64,000 nt of DNA from Ascarosepion bandense. Its lineage: Eukaryota; Mollusca; Cephalopoda; Sepiida; Sepiidae. Below are positions 31,530-41,604 of this stretch, piece by piece. Position numbers and translations under genes: made by a program. The stretch's first letter is position 1. Every line of letters starts with the position of its first letter. A model generated the notes under the pieces. That model had not been told where the DNA came from, ran no database searches, and saw nothing but the letters and a program-made list of their open reading frames with translations. The stretch is taken from assembly GCA_037127315.1 (NCBI GenBank), contig JBBBDQ010001188.1, positions 1,210,001 to 1,274,000 on the forward strand, given 5' to 3'.

Positions 31530-31700
31530 TTTGAATGTGCAGTTGGTGTAAGGATAACGGTATCAGAATTGAAAACCAGAGAGCCGTGTTCTAATTTCAC
31601 TTGGGTTCGTTATATTTAAATCAAAATCGCAAATATCTTTGGAAATAGGTATAAAACCACCTCCCCCCTCAGCTATGGGTTAATTAGTATCACTTGTTTC
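31530..31700 (+). mobile_element. Diverged SINE-B relative (head and body)
   Basis: The order follows SINE-B with many changes: tgcagttggtgtaaggataacggtatc, agccgtgttctaatttcac, aaatatctttggaaataggtata and tcagctatgggttaattag. It precedes an array of end units (31790-32560), just as the head precedes end units in the young SINE-B copies. Confidence 0.6.
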
Positions 31701-31789
31701 AATAAGTCATTAATATCTGCAAAATAATATTACACTCTCAAAATATTTTCTATCTTTAAATAAGCTGCAAATGCTTTATAAAGCGTAGA

Positions 31790-32560
31790 AAAAGGAATCA
31801 ATTAATCTACGAAATACTGATTAGCTACACAGGCATGACTTTTAGATTTATTTACATTCTCTGGAATATAAGTGTATAGAAATAATCGTGGTTACAAACT
31901 GAGGGATCAGTTTATATATTGCTTCTCATGTAGAATTGATCCCCCACTTTCTATCCACATCATAATTTCTTTTCTGTTGATAATTCCATAGAAAACTAAT
32001 CAATCATTCAATGAAATACTGATTGACTACACAGGCATGACTTTTAGATTTACTTACATTCTCTGGAATATAAGTGTATAGAAATAATCGTGATTACAAA
32101 CTGAGGGATCAGTTTATATATTGCTTCTAATGTAGAATTGATCCCCCACTTTCTAACCACATCATAATTTCTTGATAAGCCATAGAAAACTAATAGAAAA
32201 GCCATAGAAAACTAATAGAAAAGCAATAGAAAACTAATCAATCAATCAATGAAATACTGACTAGCTACACGGGCATGTGTTTTAGATTAATTTACATTCT
32301 CTGAGATATAAGTGTATAACATCAAAAAATGACCATAAAATGATGGATCAGTTTATGTATTGAGTGTAATATAGAATTGATCCTCCACTTTATATACACA
32401 ATACAATTTCTTGCAATAAAGATAAGCCGTAGAAAACGAATCAATCAGTCAATGCCTGTGTAAGGCATGACTTTTAGATTTATTTACATTCTCTGGAATT
32501 TAAGTGTATAGAAATAATCGTGATTATAAAGTGAGTGGTCCGCATTATAATATTCTTGTC
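31790..32560 (+). repeat. Old relative of the SINE-B end unit in tandem
   Basis: Four diverged units of about 190-240 bp. Each has tacacaggcatgacttttagattta, cattctctggaatataagtgtata, then gagggatcagtttat and attgatcccccac, which form a near-palindrome like the one in the 247-bp unit of SINE-B (tgggggatcagttt with aaaccgatcaccca). The wording is different but the hairpin and spacing are shared. Confidence 0.65.
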
Positions 32561-32870
32561 TTTTATCAAATTTTGATTAGGTTGAATCCACCTTCTCCCC
32601 CACAGCTATGGGTTAATTAGTAAAACATGTATCACGAAACCATTATTATCTTAAGAAAATTAATTCTTACAACCTAAAATATCTTCTAGCTTTAAATAAC
32701 ATTCAAAAGTTTGATAAGCCTTAAAAAAGTGGGGAGGCACGTAAGAGGAAATAGTGGAGAGCTGCTCGAAATGAGAACGCTAAATTCGAAACACAGTCGT
32801 GTTCATTATATTTACTTACGGGCTTAGAAAATATATGAATACATCGCTTGTCCGCCGTAATCTATTTTTT
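32561..32870. other. Diverged SINE-B-like pieces
   Basis: Contains ccacagctatgggttaattagtaa near 32600 and a tRNA-like stretch near 32735-32800 (gcacgtaagaggaaatagtgg ... aaattcgaaacacagtc). These are remnants only. Confidence 0.4.
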
Positions 32871-32874
32871 TAAT

Positions 32875-33365
32875 TGTATCATCCCGATCAAGGCCGTAAC
32901 GCCACTGATGTGCAGGGGGCTACATAAGAGTAAAAAGATTAAGTAGAAGAGAGTGAAGAGAAAGACGAACCAGTTAGAAAGGAGTAAGAAGGATTGGAAT
33001 ACAGGTGTGATGACAGTTGCAAAGGTGGAGAGAAAAGAAAGGATATACAGGGAGGTGAAAAAAGAACTAGAGTTAATAGATAAGTATTGACATTGCATTT
33101 AAATTCTTCGAGGTTGTAGCCGTTAGGAAAGCAAGAATATGGGAGCGAGTTCCACAGGCGGGAAGTGCGAGAGAAGAAGCTAAAGGAATAGAATTGTCGT
33201 CTGCATTTGGTTAATCTAACTATGAAAGGGTGTGACCCAGATGCCAGTCTGGTTGCACGCGTAAACACCTGTTGCGGAGGCACCAGTGACTTAAGTTCGT
33301 TGGAGCAGAAGCCATGAAAGTATTTATAGAACATTCAAAGGGAGGCGACATTTCGTCGATGGGAA
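32875..33365 (-). mobile_element. LINE-A 3' end copy
   Basis: Minus-strand frame 33334-32939 gives FYKYFHGFCSNELKSLVPPQQVFTRATRLASG, CRRQFYSFSFFSRTSRLWNSLPYSCFPNGYNLEEF and CNVNTYLL. The 3' UTR continues to the family tail at about 32880-32925 (plus strand gccactgatgtgcagggggctacata). It is truncated near 33370 (lqplphrr region) and lies in intron 1 near exon 1. Confidence 0.85.
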
Positions 33366-33479
33366 AGTGGCTGTAGTCGAGCCGCCAAGTCGGAATGAGT
33401 AAACATCAGGACAGGTCGGGTTTTATAGCCTTACGTGGCACCCGGTCTGGGAAGAGAAAAAATTTTGGTTTAAAAACGG

Positions 33480-33615
33480 TCTGCAGAGGTGATTTTCTAA
33501 GCTTAGATTAAATGTGGTACAAGGGACACCCAGTGAGAATCGAACTCACTACTCAATTATAATGATTCTAGAGAGACATGCTTGCTAATCATTACAGCAT
33601 TATAGAGTTGTCCAA
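33480..33615 (-). mobile_element. tRNA-like SINE fragment
   Basis: Minus strand: actctataatgctgtaatgattagc (A-box-like) and gtgagttcgattctcactggg (B-box-like), with a short pairing stem around the B-box. Unlike the SINE-B head. It sits in intron 1 about 180 bp from exon 1. Confidence 0.55.
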
Positions 33616-33756
33616 AGACAGTTTGGAGAGTATTGGACTCCGTGGATCTGTCTTGCCCAGCAGTAAAATCCTATAAGATTTACAGGGTTTATGATCATAA
33701 ACCAAAACCAAATCTCACTGGAAACTAAATGCATGTCTAGTCTAATTTTTCAATCA

Positions 33757-33945
<189 letters not shown>

Positions 33946-34061
33946 TCAAAAAAAGGTAAATGGTGATAAGAAAAATGCAGTTAAACTATGGCCACTGACT
34001 TGGCGACAATCTCGGGAGCTATGAGACAATGGTACACAGAATAGCGTGTCGTGCACAGGAA

Positions 34062-34067
34062 TATATA
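34062..34067 (-). promoter_or_regulatory. TATA box of the S-crystallin promoter
   Basis: GGGTATATATTCC on the minus strand, about 135 bp upstream of the ATG. A start of transcription about 25-30 bp downstream would give a 5' UTR of roughly 105-110 nt. Known squid S-crystallin genes also have a TATA box close upstream. Confidence 0.65.
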
Positions 34068-34075
34068 CCCAGTGG

Positions 34076-34082
34076 TGACTCA
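34076..34082 (-). promoter_or_regulatory. AP-1/ARE-type site upstream of the TATA box
   Basis: tgactca (palindromic AP-1 consensus, minus strand TGAGTCA), 9 bp upstream of the TATA box. Published squid S-crystallin promoters depend on overlapping AP-1/antioxidant responsive sequences in front of the TATA box. Here the core TGAC of an ARE is present, but the distal GC is not (tgactcacac), so AP-1/Maf-type binding is the safer reading. Confidence 0.6.
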
Positions 34083-34630
34083 CACTAATTGTTTTGTCTG
34101 CGACGGCAAAAGCAAAAAATAAAATAATCCAAGGTTACTAAGTACCTGGTACAAGGCCAGGCTTTGGATGAAAAAGATCTGTCATCTATTTTGTGGCTAC
34201 TTACCAGAAATTGTTATTTGGCCTTTCTTCGCAAAGCTTTGACTTATATTGTCTCAGCTTGGCATTACAATATCCACAGGTTTTGTACTCATTTATAGCC
34301 TTACCTGAGATAATCGTCGGCGTTGTGTTGGGCTTTTGAAGAGTTTGTTTTGTATGTACAATTGATTATGCTTTTAGAACGGAACCCATTTTTGGAATAA
34401 CTTTTTCACACAGATAATTATTAGACAGGTTTATTGAGTAATTATTTGCTTATAATTTATACTCAAGAATACAGTTGACAAAACGAATAACATAACAGCA
34501 TAAACTCCATAAAAACATTTATTGAAACATGTCTTCTATATGCCGTGTCCATTCAAATGGTGGATAATCATGGCTTTCCAATATATTACTTGTGCGTTTT
34601 ACTCAGGATAACTTCGTTAATTTATAAAAA

Positions 34631-34635
<5 letters not shown>
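34083..34635. other. Upstream flank of the S-crystallin gene
   Basis: Probably contains further promoter sequence. At about 34535-34590 (catgtcttctatatgccgtgtcc ... ataatcatggctttcc) is a decayed RTE-like LINE 3' end in minus sense. Nothing else was recognised. Confidence 0.45.

Positions 34636-34682
<47 letters not shown>
34636..34682. repeat. (TA)n microsatellite
   Basis: Pure TA run; another TA run at 34852-34889 precedes the MITE. Confidence 0.97.
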
Positions 34683-34684
<2 letters not shown>

Positions 34685-34847
34685 ATATTTATTAATAAAT
34701 TATAACATTGATATGTTACAATATCACTACAAAAGTAGCTATTTTGTTTCGACACTTTTTGTGTCTTATCAAGTGATGTGGTTATTTCAAAATGAATGGC
34801 TTTAAAAGGTTAAGAACAAGCAAGACCTCTTTCATCAGGGAGGCATT

Positions 34848-34887
<40 letters not shown>

Positions 34888-34890
<3 letters not shown>

Positions 34891-35267
34891 TATCGGCCAT
34901 AATTATGAGTTCATTCCAGTGTTTTAAAGAATGATGTATTTTATATTGTTTTTCAGTATTTATTGCCAAGTGAATAATTGTAAATGAAAATAGAATTTTT
35001 TTATGTGCATCAAATGAATTGATAAATATTTAATAATTTATTTATGTTGCAGTTTCATCGATGAAAGAATGACGAAAACTTAGGATGATTCAGAGAAGTT
35101 CATTTGTGCTTTCTTGCCTTGTAAAAATTTTGCAAAGTAATAATAACAAAAGAGCCATTCTATATTTTAATTTAAAATTATCCACTTGGCAATAAATACT
35201 AAAAAATAGTAAGATAAACATCATTTCTTTAAAAAAAACTGGGGTGGTCTGACAATTATACCTGGTA

Positions 35268-35270
<3 letters not shown>
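34888..35270. mobile_element. Fold-back MITE with long imperfect inverted arms
   Basis: The ends ctatcggccataattatgag and the reverse complement of gacaattatacctggtag match at about three quarters of positions. Inside, left-arm words tttaaagaatgatgt and cagtatttattgccaagtg reappear inverted as acatcatttctttaaa and cacttggcaataaatact. The arms are thus over 100 bp each around a short centre. No transposase is coded. TA tracts flank it, consistent with a TA target. Confidence 0.7.
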
Positions 35271-35307
<37 letters not shown>

Positions 35308-35436
35308 AATCCAAAAGGATAATCAGGTAGGTAAATCCCAAAAACCCTATCATAATTAGTATGAATTTCATTAATATTAAAATTAATCAAGGTGGAGGGC
35401 TCAATGCAAATATTATATTCTAATTACAGAGCCAAA

Positions 35437-35490
35437 TATAAAAATAAAACAAAATTTCGACGGATTTAAACATTGAAATTTTGTTTTATT

Positions 35491-35495
<5 letters not shown>
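35437..35495. other. Hairpin with 20-base arms
   Basis: The arms ataaaacaaaatttc and gaaattttgttttat, extended by AT pairs on the outside, are inverted around gacggatttaaacatt. It directly precedes a (TA)n tract. Confidence 0.75.
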
Positions 35496-35541
<46 letters not shown>

Positions 35542-35740
35542 CATGCGCTGTAACTATAGAAGGATCCAAAGGAGTATCCTGTACATACAGTAGTAGGATA
35601 ACTCTCTAAGAGGGCTCTAAATATATATGTATATAAATACATATAGAACAAATATACTAAAAAGGCAGACACGCTATTTCATGGTAATTTTTACCTTGAA
35701 ATATCATGTCTGCCTTAATCTTTCTTATACACACACACAT

Positions 35741-35818
<78 letters not shown>
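35496..35818. repeat. (TA)n, then (CA)n/(TA)n tracts
   Basis: TA run at 35496-35540 and CA/TA compound tract at about 35729-35818, with about 190 bp of unassigned sequence between. Confidence 0.9.
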
Positions 35819-35819
<1 letters not shown>

Positions 35820-35822
<3 letters not shown>

Positions 35823-36400
35823 TACTGTGCAAAAGTATTAAGACAAGAACATTTTATTTTTTATGAGGCATCAAAATAAAGTTTAAAATCACCCTTGTCC
35901 TAAAATTTTTGAAGACTATCTGTATTATGATTTTCCTAAAAACCTCACTGAAATTAAAATACAGGGTGAAAAGCCAAGTAAATGGATAATAAATATTGAT
36001 TATTTAAAGGTAGGTGCAAAAGAAATGTATTAAAAAGAAGTTATATTTAATTTTTCCTATTTTCTATCAAACAAGTAATTTTGAAAACTATTCATTATTC
36101 TATTATCCTTGGATATGACTGACTGTTTTCTTATCCACCGCCTTTCGAATTGATAAATATACTGTTACTTTGCAAGACACACTTTGGGAACAAATAGAAA
36201 GCTGCTTGGCAAGAGATACGTTTAGATATATTGAATAAGCTTGTGATATCATTGCCTGACAGAATAATGTCTGTGATCAAAGCAAAAGGCTAAATATTAA
36301 TTGAGTAAATCAAATAAAATTACTTTAATTAAATGTGTATTTTTGTCAATATGCCTCATAAAAGATAAAATAGTTCTTGTCATAATACTTTTGCACAGTG

Positions 36401-36403
<3 letters not shown>
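35820..36403. mobile_element. Tc1/mariner-like MITE, 584 bp
   Basis: The ends are cagtactgtgcaaaagtatt and the reverse complement of aatacttttgcacagtgctg. The terminal inverted repeats extend to about 52 bp (to atgaggcat) with few mismatches. TA dinucleotides flank both ends, the target site of Tc1/mariner transposons. The CAGT-GTGCAAAAGT ends are typical of that superfamily. No transposase remains inside. Confidence 0.85.
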
Positions 36404-36453
<50 letters not shown>

Positions 36454-36498
36454 AAATCACTACAAACAGTGAACTGTCAACCCATTAATTTTTACTAA

Positions 36499-36541
<43 letters not shown>
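36404..36541. repeat. Two (TA)n tracts
   Basis: TA runs at about 36404-36449 and 36504-36541, separated by about 55 bp. Confidence 0.95.
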
Positions 36542-36545
<4 letters not shown>

Positions 36546-36632
36546 TTGGCTGATGTTCATGTGCTTAGCTCTTTCTTTTTTTACAACCATTTCTTCCTTC
36601 CAAACGAGTATAATGATAAGTTTGTGTTTATA

Positions 36633-36941
36633 TCTAAACTTATTTATAAATGGAACTTCGTCTGTGGGTGTGTCTGTGTGTGTCCCGTTACCTATAGACT
36701 ACAAAACGGCTGAACCGATTTTCTTGAAAATTTACACAGTTGTACTATAAGCGTCTGCGACTGTTCTTAGCAAGATTTTGTGTCGAGGTACTCCCGATAA
36801 ATATCGAAAATCGATAATCGAAAAAATCGTGTTATACAAGGAGTGGTCCGATTTTAATGAAATTTGATGCACTCATAGACAAAGACATAAGAAATGATAT
36901 TCAGAAGTTTCAAAGTTGTAGTTCTTACAATAGTGCAGAAA

Positions 36942-36994
<53 letters not shown>

Positions 36995-37330
36995 AGGGAA
37001 GATGTTTGTGTGTGTCTCTGTTTATCTGCCTGTATTTCTTTATTTTTTCAGCCCTTTTATTTTAGTTTTTACTTCGGGCTTGGATCTAAGTAGGTATAAT
37101 TGTAGTTCTTAGTCTCAGCCATGATACCATTTACTCAGAGGACTTATTTAGCCTTCAAATTCAGTTTAAGACGAAAAAACGTATTGGATATCGATACCAG
37201 AAAATCAAAATTTGACTTACATCCATTCAGTTTTCTTTCAGTCTACGGTTTCGCTTTAAATGGAAACAACTATTGCTTTTTTAGTCTTTCGTGATAACGT
37301 CCAAAAAGTCTGAGATCCAAAAAGTCTGAG
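36633..37330 (+). mobile_element. Helitron-like repeat, copy 2
   Basis: Starts after an A with TCTAAACTTATTTATAAATGG, then (TG)n, aaaacggctgaaccgat, ataaatatcgaaaatcgata, a (TA)n at 36948-36991, ttcagcccttttattttag, agtctcagccatgataccat and ggaaacaactattgcttttttag. The order equals 46724-47517. The CTAGT end is missing because the 3' end passes into a Penelope relic near 37330. Confidence 0.7.
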
Positions 37331-37580
37331 ACCTCAGTCGCACCGATGTAGTACAGTGGATTGTTGTTTGCACTTACCTTGGCTTTATGTACTATGTTTG
37401 TTAGCTGGCAATTTCTCTGGAGTGGACATGTAGTTCCGTTTCTGCAGTTGCAGTGAGGTATTTCTGTTGCATTATTGTAGGTTGTTAATTTCTTGTTGTG
37501 GCTTTTTATTATTTGTGTAATATTTTTTGTGCAGCTGTAAGTGAATTTGACATTGTTTTTGTTGAATATGTCAGCTCTAT
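37330..37580 (-). mobile_element. Penelope-like GIY-YIG fragment
   Basis: Minus-strand frame 37692-37270 includes IFNKNNVKFTYSCTKNITQII, HCNCRNGTTCPLQRNCQLTNIVHKAKVSA and NNNPLYYIGATEVSDF. The Cys-rich CxCRxxxxCPLxxxC linker followed by a YYIGATE nuclease block is a Penelope endonuclease. The rest of the nuclease is gone. It is a third lineage, distinct from 8403-8915 and 12855-13181. Confidence 0.8.
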
Positions 37581-37680
37581 TACTGATATTGAGCGCTTTC
37601 AAATAAGTACTGCGCATATATAATATATAAATAATATAATATATATAACAAATTGCACATATATATTGATATTTATAATT

Positions 37681-37730
37681 ATATACATACACTTTTCACA
37701 CACACACACACGCACACACACACACACACA

Positions 37731-37765
<35 letters not shown>
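37681..37765. repeat. (CA)n/(TA)n compound microsatellite
   Basis: CA run with one cg step, then a TA run. Confidence 0.95.
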
Positions 37766-37771
<6 letters not shown>

Positions 37772-37932
37772 GTCCACTTCGTGAACGGTGAGGATAATCC
37801 AACAAGATAAATTGATATAAAATATTAAGTGTTATATCTATAAAGAGAGCTCAATGGATGTTATCCAGAGCAAATTATATTTATAAAGGAAGACTCAACA
37901 CGTCATTTCAAGTGGTTATAAACTGTAGTTCA

Positions 37933-37963
37933 TTTCTCTGAGCTAATTTGCTCATTTCATCAG
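37933..37963 (-). ncRNA. Weak hammerhead-like motif
   Basis: Minus strand: CTGATGA, aa, tgagc-aaatta-gctca, ga, GAAAT. Stem II is perfect but two unpaired bases sit on both sides, which would disturb the core. Recorded because it lies within 400 bp of a Penelope fragment. Confidence 0.25.
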
Positions 37964-38029
37964 ATCTTATAATATTTCTTCCATTTGGTACAAAGATTCT
38001 ACCGGAATAAGCATTTTCTTCAACTGAAG

Positions 38030-38280
38030 AGAACTATAAAAATAAAAATAAGAATATGATGAAAATAAAATAAAAATAAAAAATAAAAATAGGAAGAAAG
38101 AAAAGGGAAATTTAAAGGCGAAAGAGGAAGGGGAAGGTATTGGCGTCAGATCTGTCTCGGATTGCCCAGGTCATCGTGAAGATATTGACCTGTAAAGGAA
38201 TTTCTAATTCTTTGGATACTTATCCATTTATACTGACTTATATCCATATATACATTTGTGTACATTCCCTCATATACTTC
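38030..38280. other. A-rich and mixed sequence, nothing recognised
   Basis: Contains aaaataaaaataaaaataaaa-type simple sequence near 38040-38100. No gene seen. Confidence 0.5.
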
Positions 38281-38285
38281 TTCTT

Positions 38286-38990
38286 CTAGGTGCCCTGTCC
38301 CTTCAGGACGTAGGCGATCATGGATCTCAACGTCTCCCTATCCATTGTGGCTCTTAGTATGTTTGCTCCTGTTGCTCCTGGCAACCCCCGTTCCGTCATC
38401 CACCTGATCAGACTCTGCAGATATGTTATCCGCTGCCTTCCTCTGTCTCTCCTTCCTTCTATCTGACCAGTCAGTATCAGGTTCTCCAGGCTCTCCTTCC
38501 TCATTGCATGTCCCAGGAACTTCAGTTGTCTCTTCCTGATGCTCAGCATCAATTTCCTTTTTGTTGCCATTCTTTCTAACACTTCGTCGTTGCTTGTATG
38601 CTCAGTCCACGATATCCGTAGCATCCTTCTGTAGAACCACATTTCGGCCGCTTCCAGTTTTTTCCTCATTTTCGATGATATTGTCCAGCATTCACAGCCG
38701 TACTGAAGAACTGACATCACGTAGCAGTCTAGCACTCTTTTCTTCGTTTCTATTGAGATCTTCCTGTGTGTTAGTATTTTGCTCATCTTCTGGAACGCGT
38801 CCTTTGCCATGCCAATTCGCCTTCGGATGTCCGTGTCGCACTTTCCATCTCCTGTTAGAACACTTCCTAGGTACTTAAATTCTTGGACTTGTTTGATTCT
38901 GTTATCCCCCACCTCTATTTGGCATTTTGGGTTGTATCTTTTGCTGATGACCATGCACTCAGTTATACTTACAAATGTGATTTTGTTCAT
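38286..38990 (-). pseudogene. RTE-like LINE, C-terminal part of ORF2
   Basis: An open frame of 234 aa on the minus strand. It starts MNKITFVSITECMVISKRYNP and includes EFKYLGSVLTGDGKCDTDIRRRIGMAKDAFQKMSKIL, VLDCYVMSVLQYGCECWTIS, FYRRMLRISWTEHTSNDEVLERM, RKRQLKFLGHAMRKESLENLIL and the end MIAYVLKGQGT. This is the region after the RT palm in RTE-type non-LTR retrotransposons (the KYLGS..., CWT, FLGHxxR blocks). The catalytic RT and endonuclease domains are missing, so the element is 5' truncated. The frame itself is intact, which suggests a fairly young insertion. It continues in the 3' end near 38280 (ctttcaggacgtaggcgatcatgg on the plus strand). Confidence 0.85.
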
Positions 38991-39099
38991 GTCTACATAT
39001 ATTTACCACTTTACGCTTTTTGGCATTTACTTACGGATCCTGGCCATCGTGTACTCATACATATACATTTCACAAATACGGGATTTCCTCGCGAATAAG

Positions 39100-39900
39100 T
39101 AGCGTTATATATATATATACACATACACATAATTGCTAGTAATTTTCACACATTTTCTAAATTATGCCAATATTTTCATACTTCCATACATCCAGTGGAC
39201 TTACGTATATATGCCTACATATACATGTATATGTTGTTGGGACGCCCGCGCCTATTCGGCTATAATGGACTATTCCATTACTATGTAAAGTAATGGTGGC
39301 ATCTACGTAGGAGAGTGTGCTGAGAAGCCGTATTGACAAGTCAGTCGTAGACTTCCGGTGACGACCCGGAAGTACCCATTGCTCATACTACGTCTTACGA
39401 CGGTTGAGACGATTAACCCTTATTCTTGTATTGGATACTAATAACCTTTGTAAATACTATTTTCACGGAATACAACAATTAACCTATTCCTGTTGTTGAG
39501 TTATTTATTCTTACTCACGACATAACATATATATATATATATAACCACAACTACAATTATATAAGTACACGTGCAACTTTTTTTTTATCTCTATGCATAA
39601 AGACAATGTACGTCTGTGTACATTTAATTCCTAAATGGGGTGGTATATTTTCTTTTCATACGTCTTAATAAACCTTACTCACCTATATCCATGTATATCG
39701 GCCTACCTCATTCGGATTGTTTATGCTAAGTTGTACATCTATGGGTAGAATGATCAGTCCATGGGGGTATAATCGTTCTTATATATGCAAAATACTTATA
39801 CGTAGGTGCCCCCCCACACACAATAATGCATAAAATAATACATATAAACATGCACAAAATTCTATAGAAGCATGCACAAATTTAGGTGCATACATATATA
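39100..39900. other. Unassigned sequence
   Basis: Short (TA)n tracts at 39105-39116 and 39530-39542 and no coding or repeat signal I can name. Confidence 0.5.
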
Positions 39901-39940
39901 TCAAAGATATATCACCTGACACTTTCGGTGCCCCAATATA

Positions 39941-39945
<5 letters not shown>

Positions 39946-39980
<35 letters not shown>
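39946..39980. repeat. (TA)n microsatellite
   Basis: Pure TA run flanked by acacg and atgcagg. Confidence 0.95.
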
Positions 39981-39984
<4 letters not shown>

Positions 39985-40126
39985 GCAGGTTTCATTGAAT
40001 AATATAGACAAGTTTTGTCTATTAATTTTGTGTAGGATCCGTTCATACCGTCTGATATACTTGATGGTGATGTCGTTGAAAGACAACAGAAATCACAGTA
40101 TTTGTTGAATTTTTTATCGGGTCTAA

Positions 40127-40156
40127 GCTTTCGGCTCACATGAGCCATTATCAAAG
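40127..40156 (-). ncRNA. Hammerhead-like motif, decayed copy of 12643-12668
   Basis: Minus strand TTTGATAAT, ggctca-tg-tgagcc, GAAAGCTT. The first box has lost the CTGAAGA match, but the six-pair stem II and GAAAG are the same as at 12643-12668. AGCT after GAA is palindromic. Confidence 0.35.
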
Positions 40157-40204
40157 AGTAAATATTAACAGACAGTAAACATAGAACATTATTATATATA
40201 TATA

Positions 40205-40335
40205 TATAATTTATAAAAGATTTTAGATTATTCCAATGGGTAATACATATTTCAAACGAGCCGTGATAATAACATCAAAACGCGGTGAAATATGTATTAC
40301 CCATTGTAATAATCTAAAATCTTTTATAAATTATA
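40205..40335. other. Long palindrome, 50-bp arms
   Basis: Left arm from about 40205 (tataatttataaaagatttt ... gtaatacatatttca) and right arm to about 40335 (tgaaatatgtattaccca ... aaatcttttataaattata) are nearly perfect inverted copies; the only clear difference is one base (ttccaatgg against ccattgtaa). The loop is about 31 bases (aacgagccgtgataataaca and on). This could be a MITE, a cruciform-forming element or the inverted end of a retroelement. Confidence 0.85.
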
Positions 40336-40429
40336 TTGCTTTGTTAAATTAAATAAATGAATTTCTCATTGAGTTCTCTTGAGTTCGTCTCTATTGGAAT
40401 TTACCTGGATTGCATACCAATTGTACTAC

Positions 40430-40432
<3 letters not shown>

Positions 40433-40478
<46 letters not shown>
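40433..40478. repeat. (TA)n microsatellite
   Basis: Pure TA run; another at 40579-40613 abuts the Helitron-like copy. Confidence 0.95.
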
Positions 40479-40479
<1 letters not shown>

Positions 40480-40572
40480 CCGTAGTGTGAAACCGCGGTA
40501 GGTTTTGGCTAGCGTGAGATTCTTTGTGTATATATATATACAGATAAACAGACACACACATAAACATCTTGC

Positions 40573-40607
<35 letters not shown>

Positions 40608-40616
<9 letters not shown>

Positions 40617-40951
40617 CGATTATCGATTTTCTGCACTGTTGTAAGAACTGCAACCTTGAAACTTCTGAATATCATTTCTTATGTCTTTGTCTATGAGTGT
40701 ATCAAATTTGATTACAATCGGACCACTCCTTCTATAAGCCGATTTTTTCGATTATCGATTTTCGATATTTATCGCGGGTACCTCGAAACAAAACCTAGCT
40801 AAGAACACTCGCAGACGCTTATAGTACAACTGTGTAAATATTCAAGAAAATCAGTTCAGCCGTTTCGGAGTCTATAGGTAACGGACACACACACAGACAC
40901 ACACACACATACACACACAGAGACAAAGTTCCATTTATAAATGAGCTTAGA
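40608..40951 (-). mobile_element. Helitron-like repeat, copy 3 (5' part)
   Basis: Minus strand from TCTAAGCTCATTTATAAATGG at 40951 (preceded by A), then (TG)n, ctatagactccgaaacggctga, cacagttgtactataagcg, cgataaatatcgaaaatcgata and gcagaaaatcgata, ending in a TA tract. The part beyond the TA tract that other copies have is missing here. Confidence 0.65.
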
Positions 40952-41019
40952 TATCTTTTATTATATAATTATTTATTCTCAAGTAAGGTAAAGATAACAC
41001 TGGAACGCAGAGGATTACA

Positions 41020-41600
41020 AAGACTGAAAGTGAAAATGAAAGTGAAAGTGAAAGTGAAAGTGAAAGATAATTAGAAGACTGAAAATTGGGAGGATCGATA
41101 AAAGGACAAAAAGCTTTCGAAATGATAGATGACGATTAGCGTTTCATATATATATATATATATTTTTAAAATCGTAGTTATCAGGGGAGCAACTAAATAA
41201 AAAGTATTTTCATAGGTTCGAGGTGCGTGAAAATTCGGTTAATGTCACTGCCAATAATGAATCTTAATTACAATTCACTTTCTCGAGATATAAAGATTAG
41301 TATTTATTCTCTTTTATGTAAGGTGGTTAAAAAATAACTCCCTAACTTATGTATGTCGCCATCATGGAGTCCTCACTTAATATCTGTGACATTTTTCATT
41401 GGGGTTACTTGAAGAAACAAATCTACTATATCGAATTAAAATTTTTAAAGGACTTGAACGGCAAATACAAGAAGTTATGTCTTTCGTACCACAAGAGTTC
41501 CCGGTGAAATGAATTGACGCAATTCCTGAACGGCCTATGTCGGATTTTAAATAAAAAGTCATGCTAAATGCTTTTCACGCCCTATATATTTTTTTTTTTT
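41020..41600. other. Unassigned sequence with a gtgaaa run
   Basis: A short gtgaaa/agtgaa repeat lies at about 41030-41070 and a (TA)n at 41148-41162. The rest has no recognised feature; the minus frame 41377-41562 has no family motif. Confidence 0.5.
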
Positions 41601-41604
41601 TATA

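Noticed and set aside
34740..34790. Hammerhead-like motif (minus strand TTGATAA, gacac-aaaaa-gtgtc, GAAAC)
   Set aside because: The stem is perfect, but the first box has two differences from the core (C3 and G8), so I did not list it as a feature.
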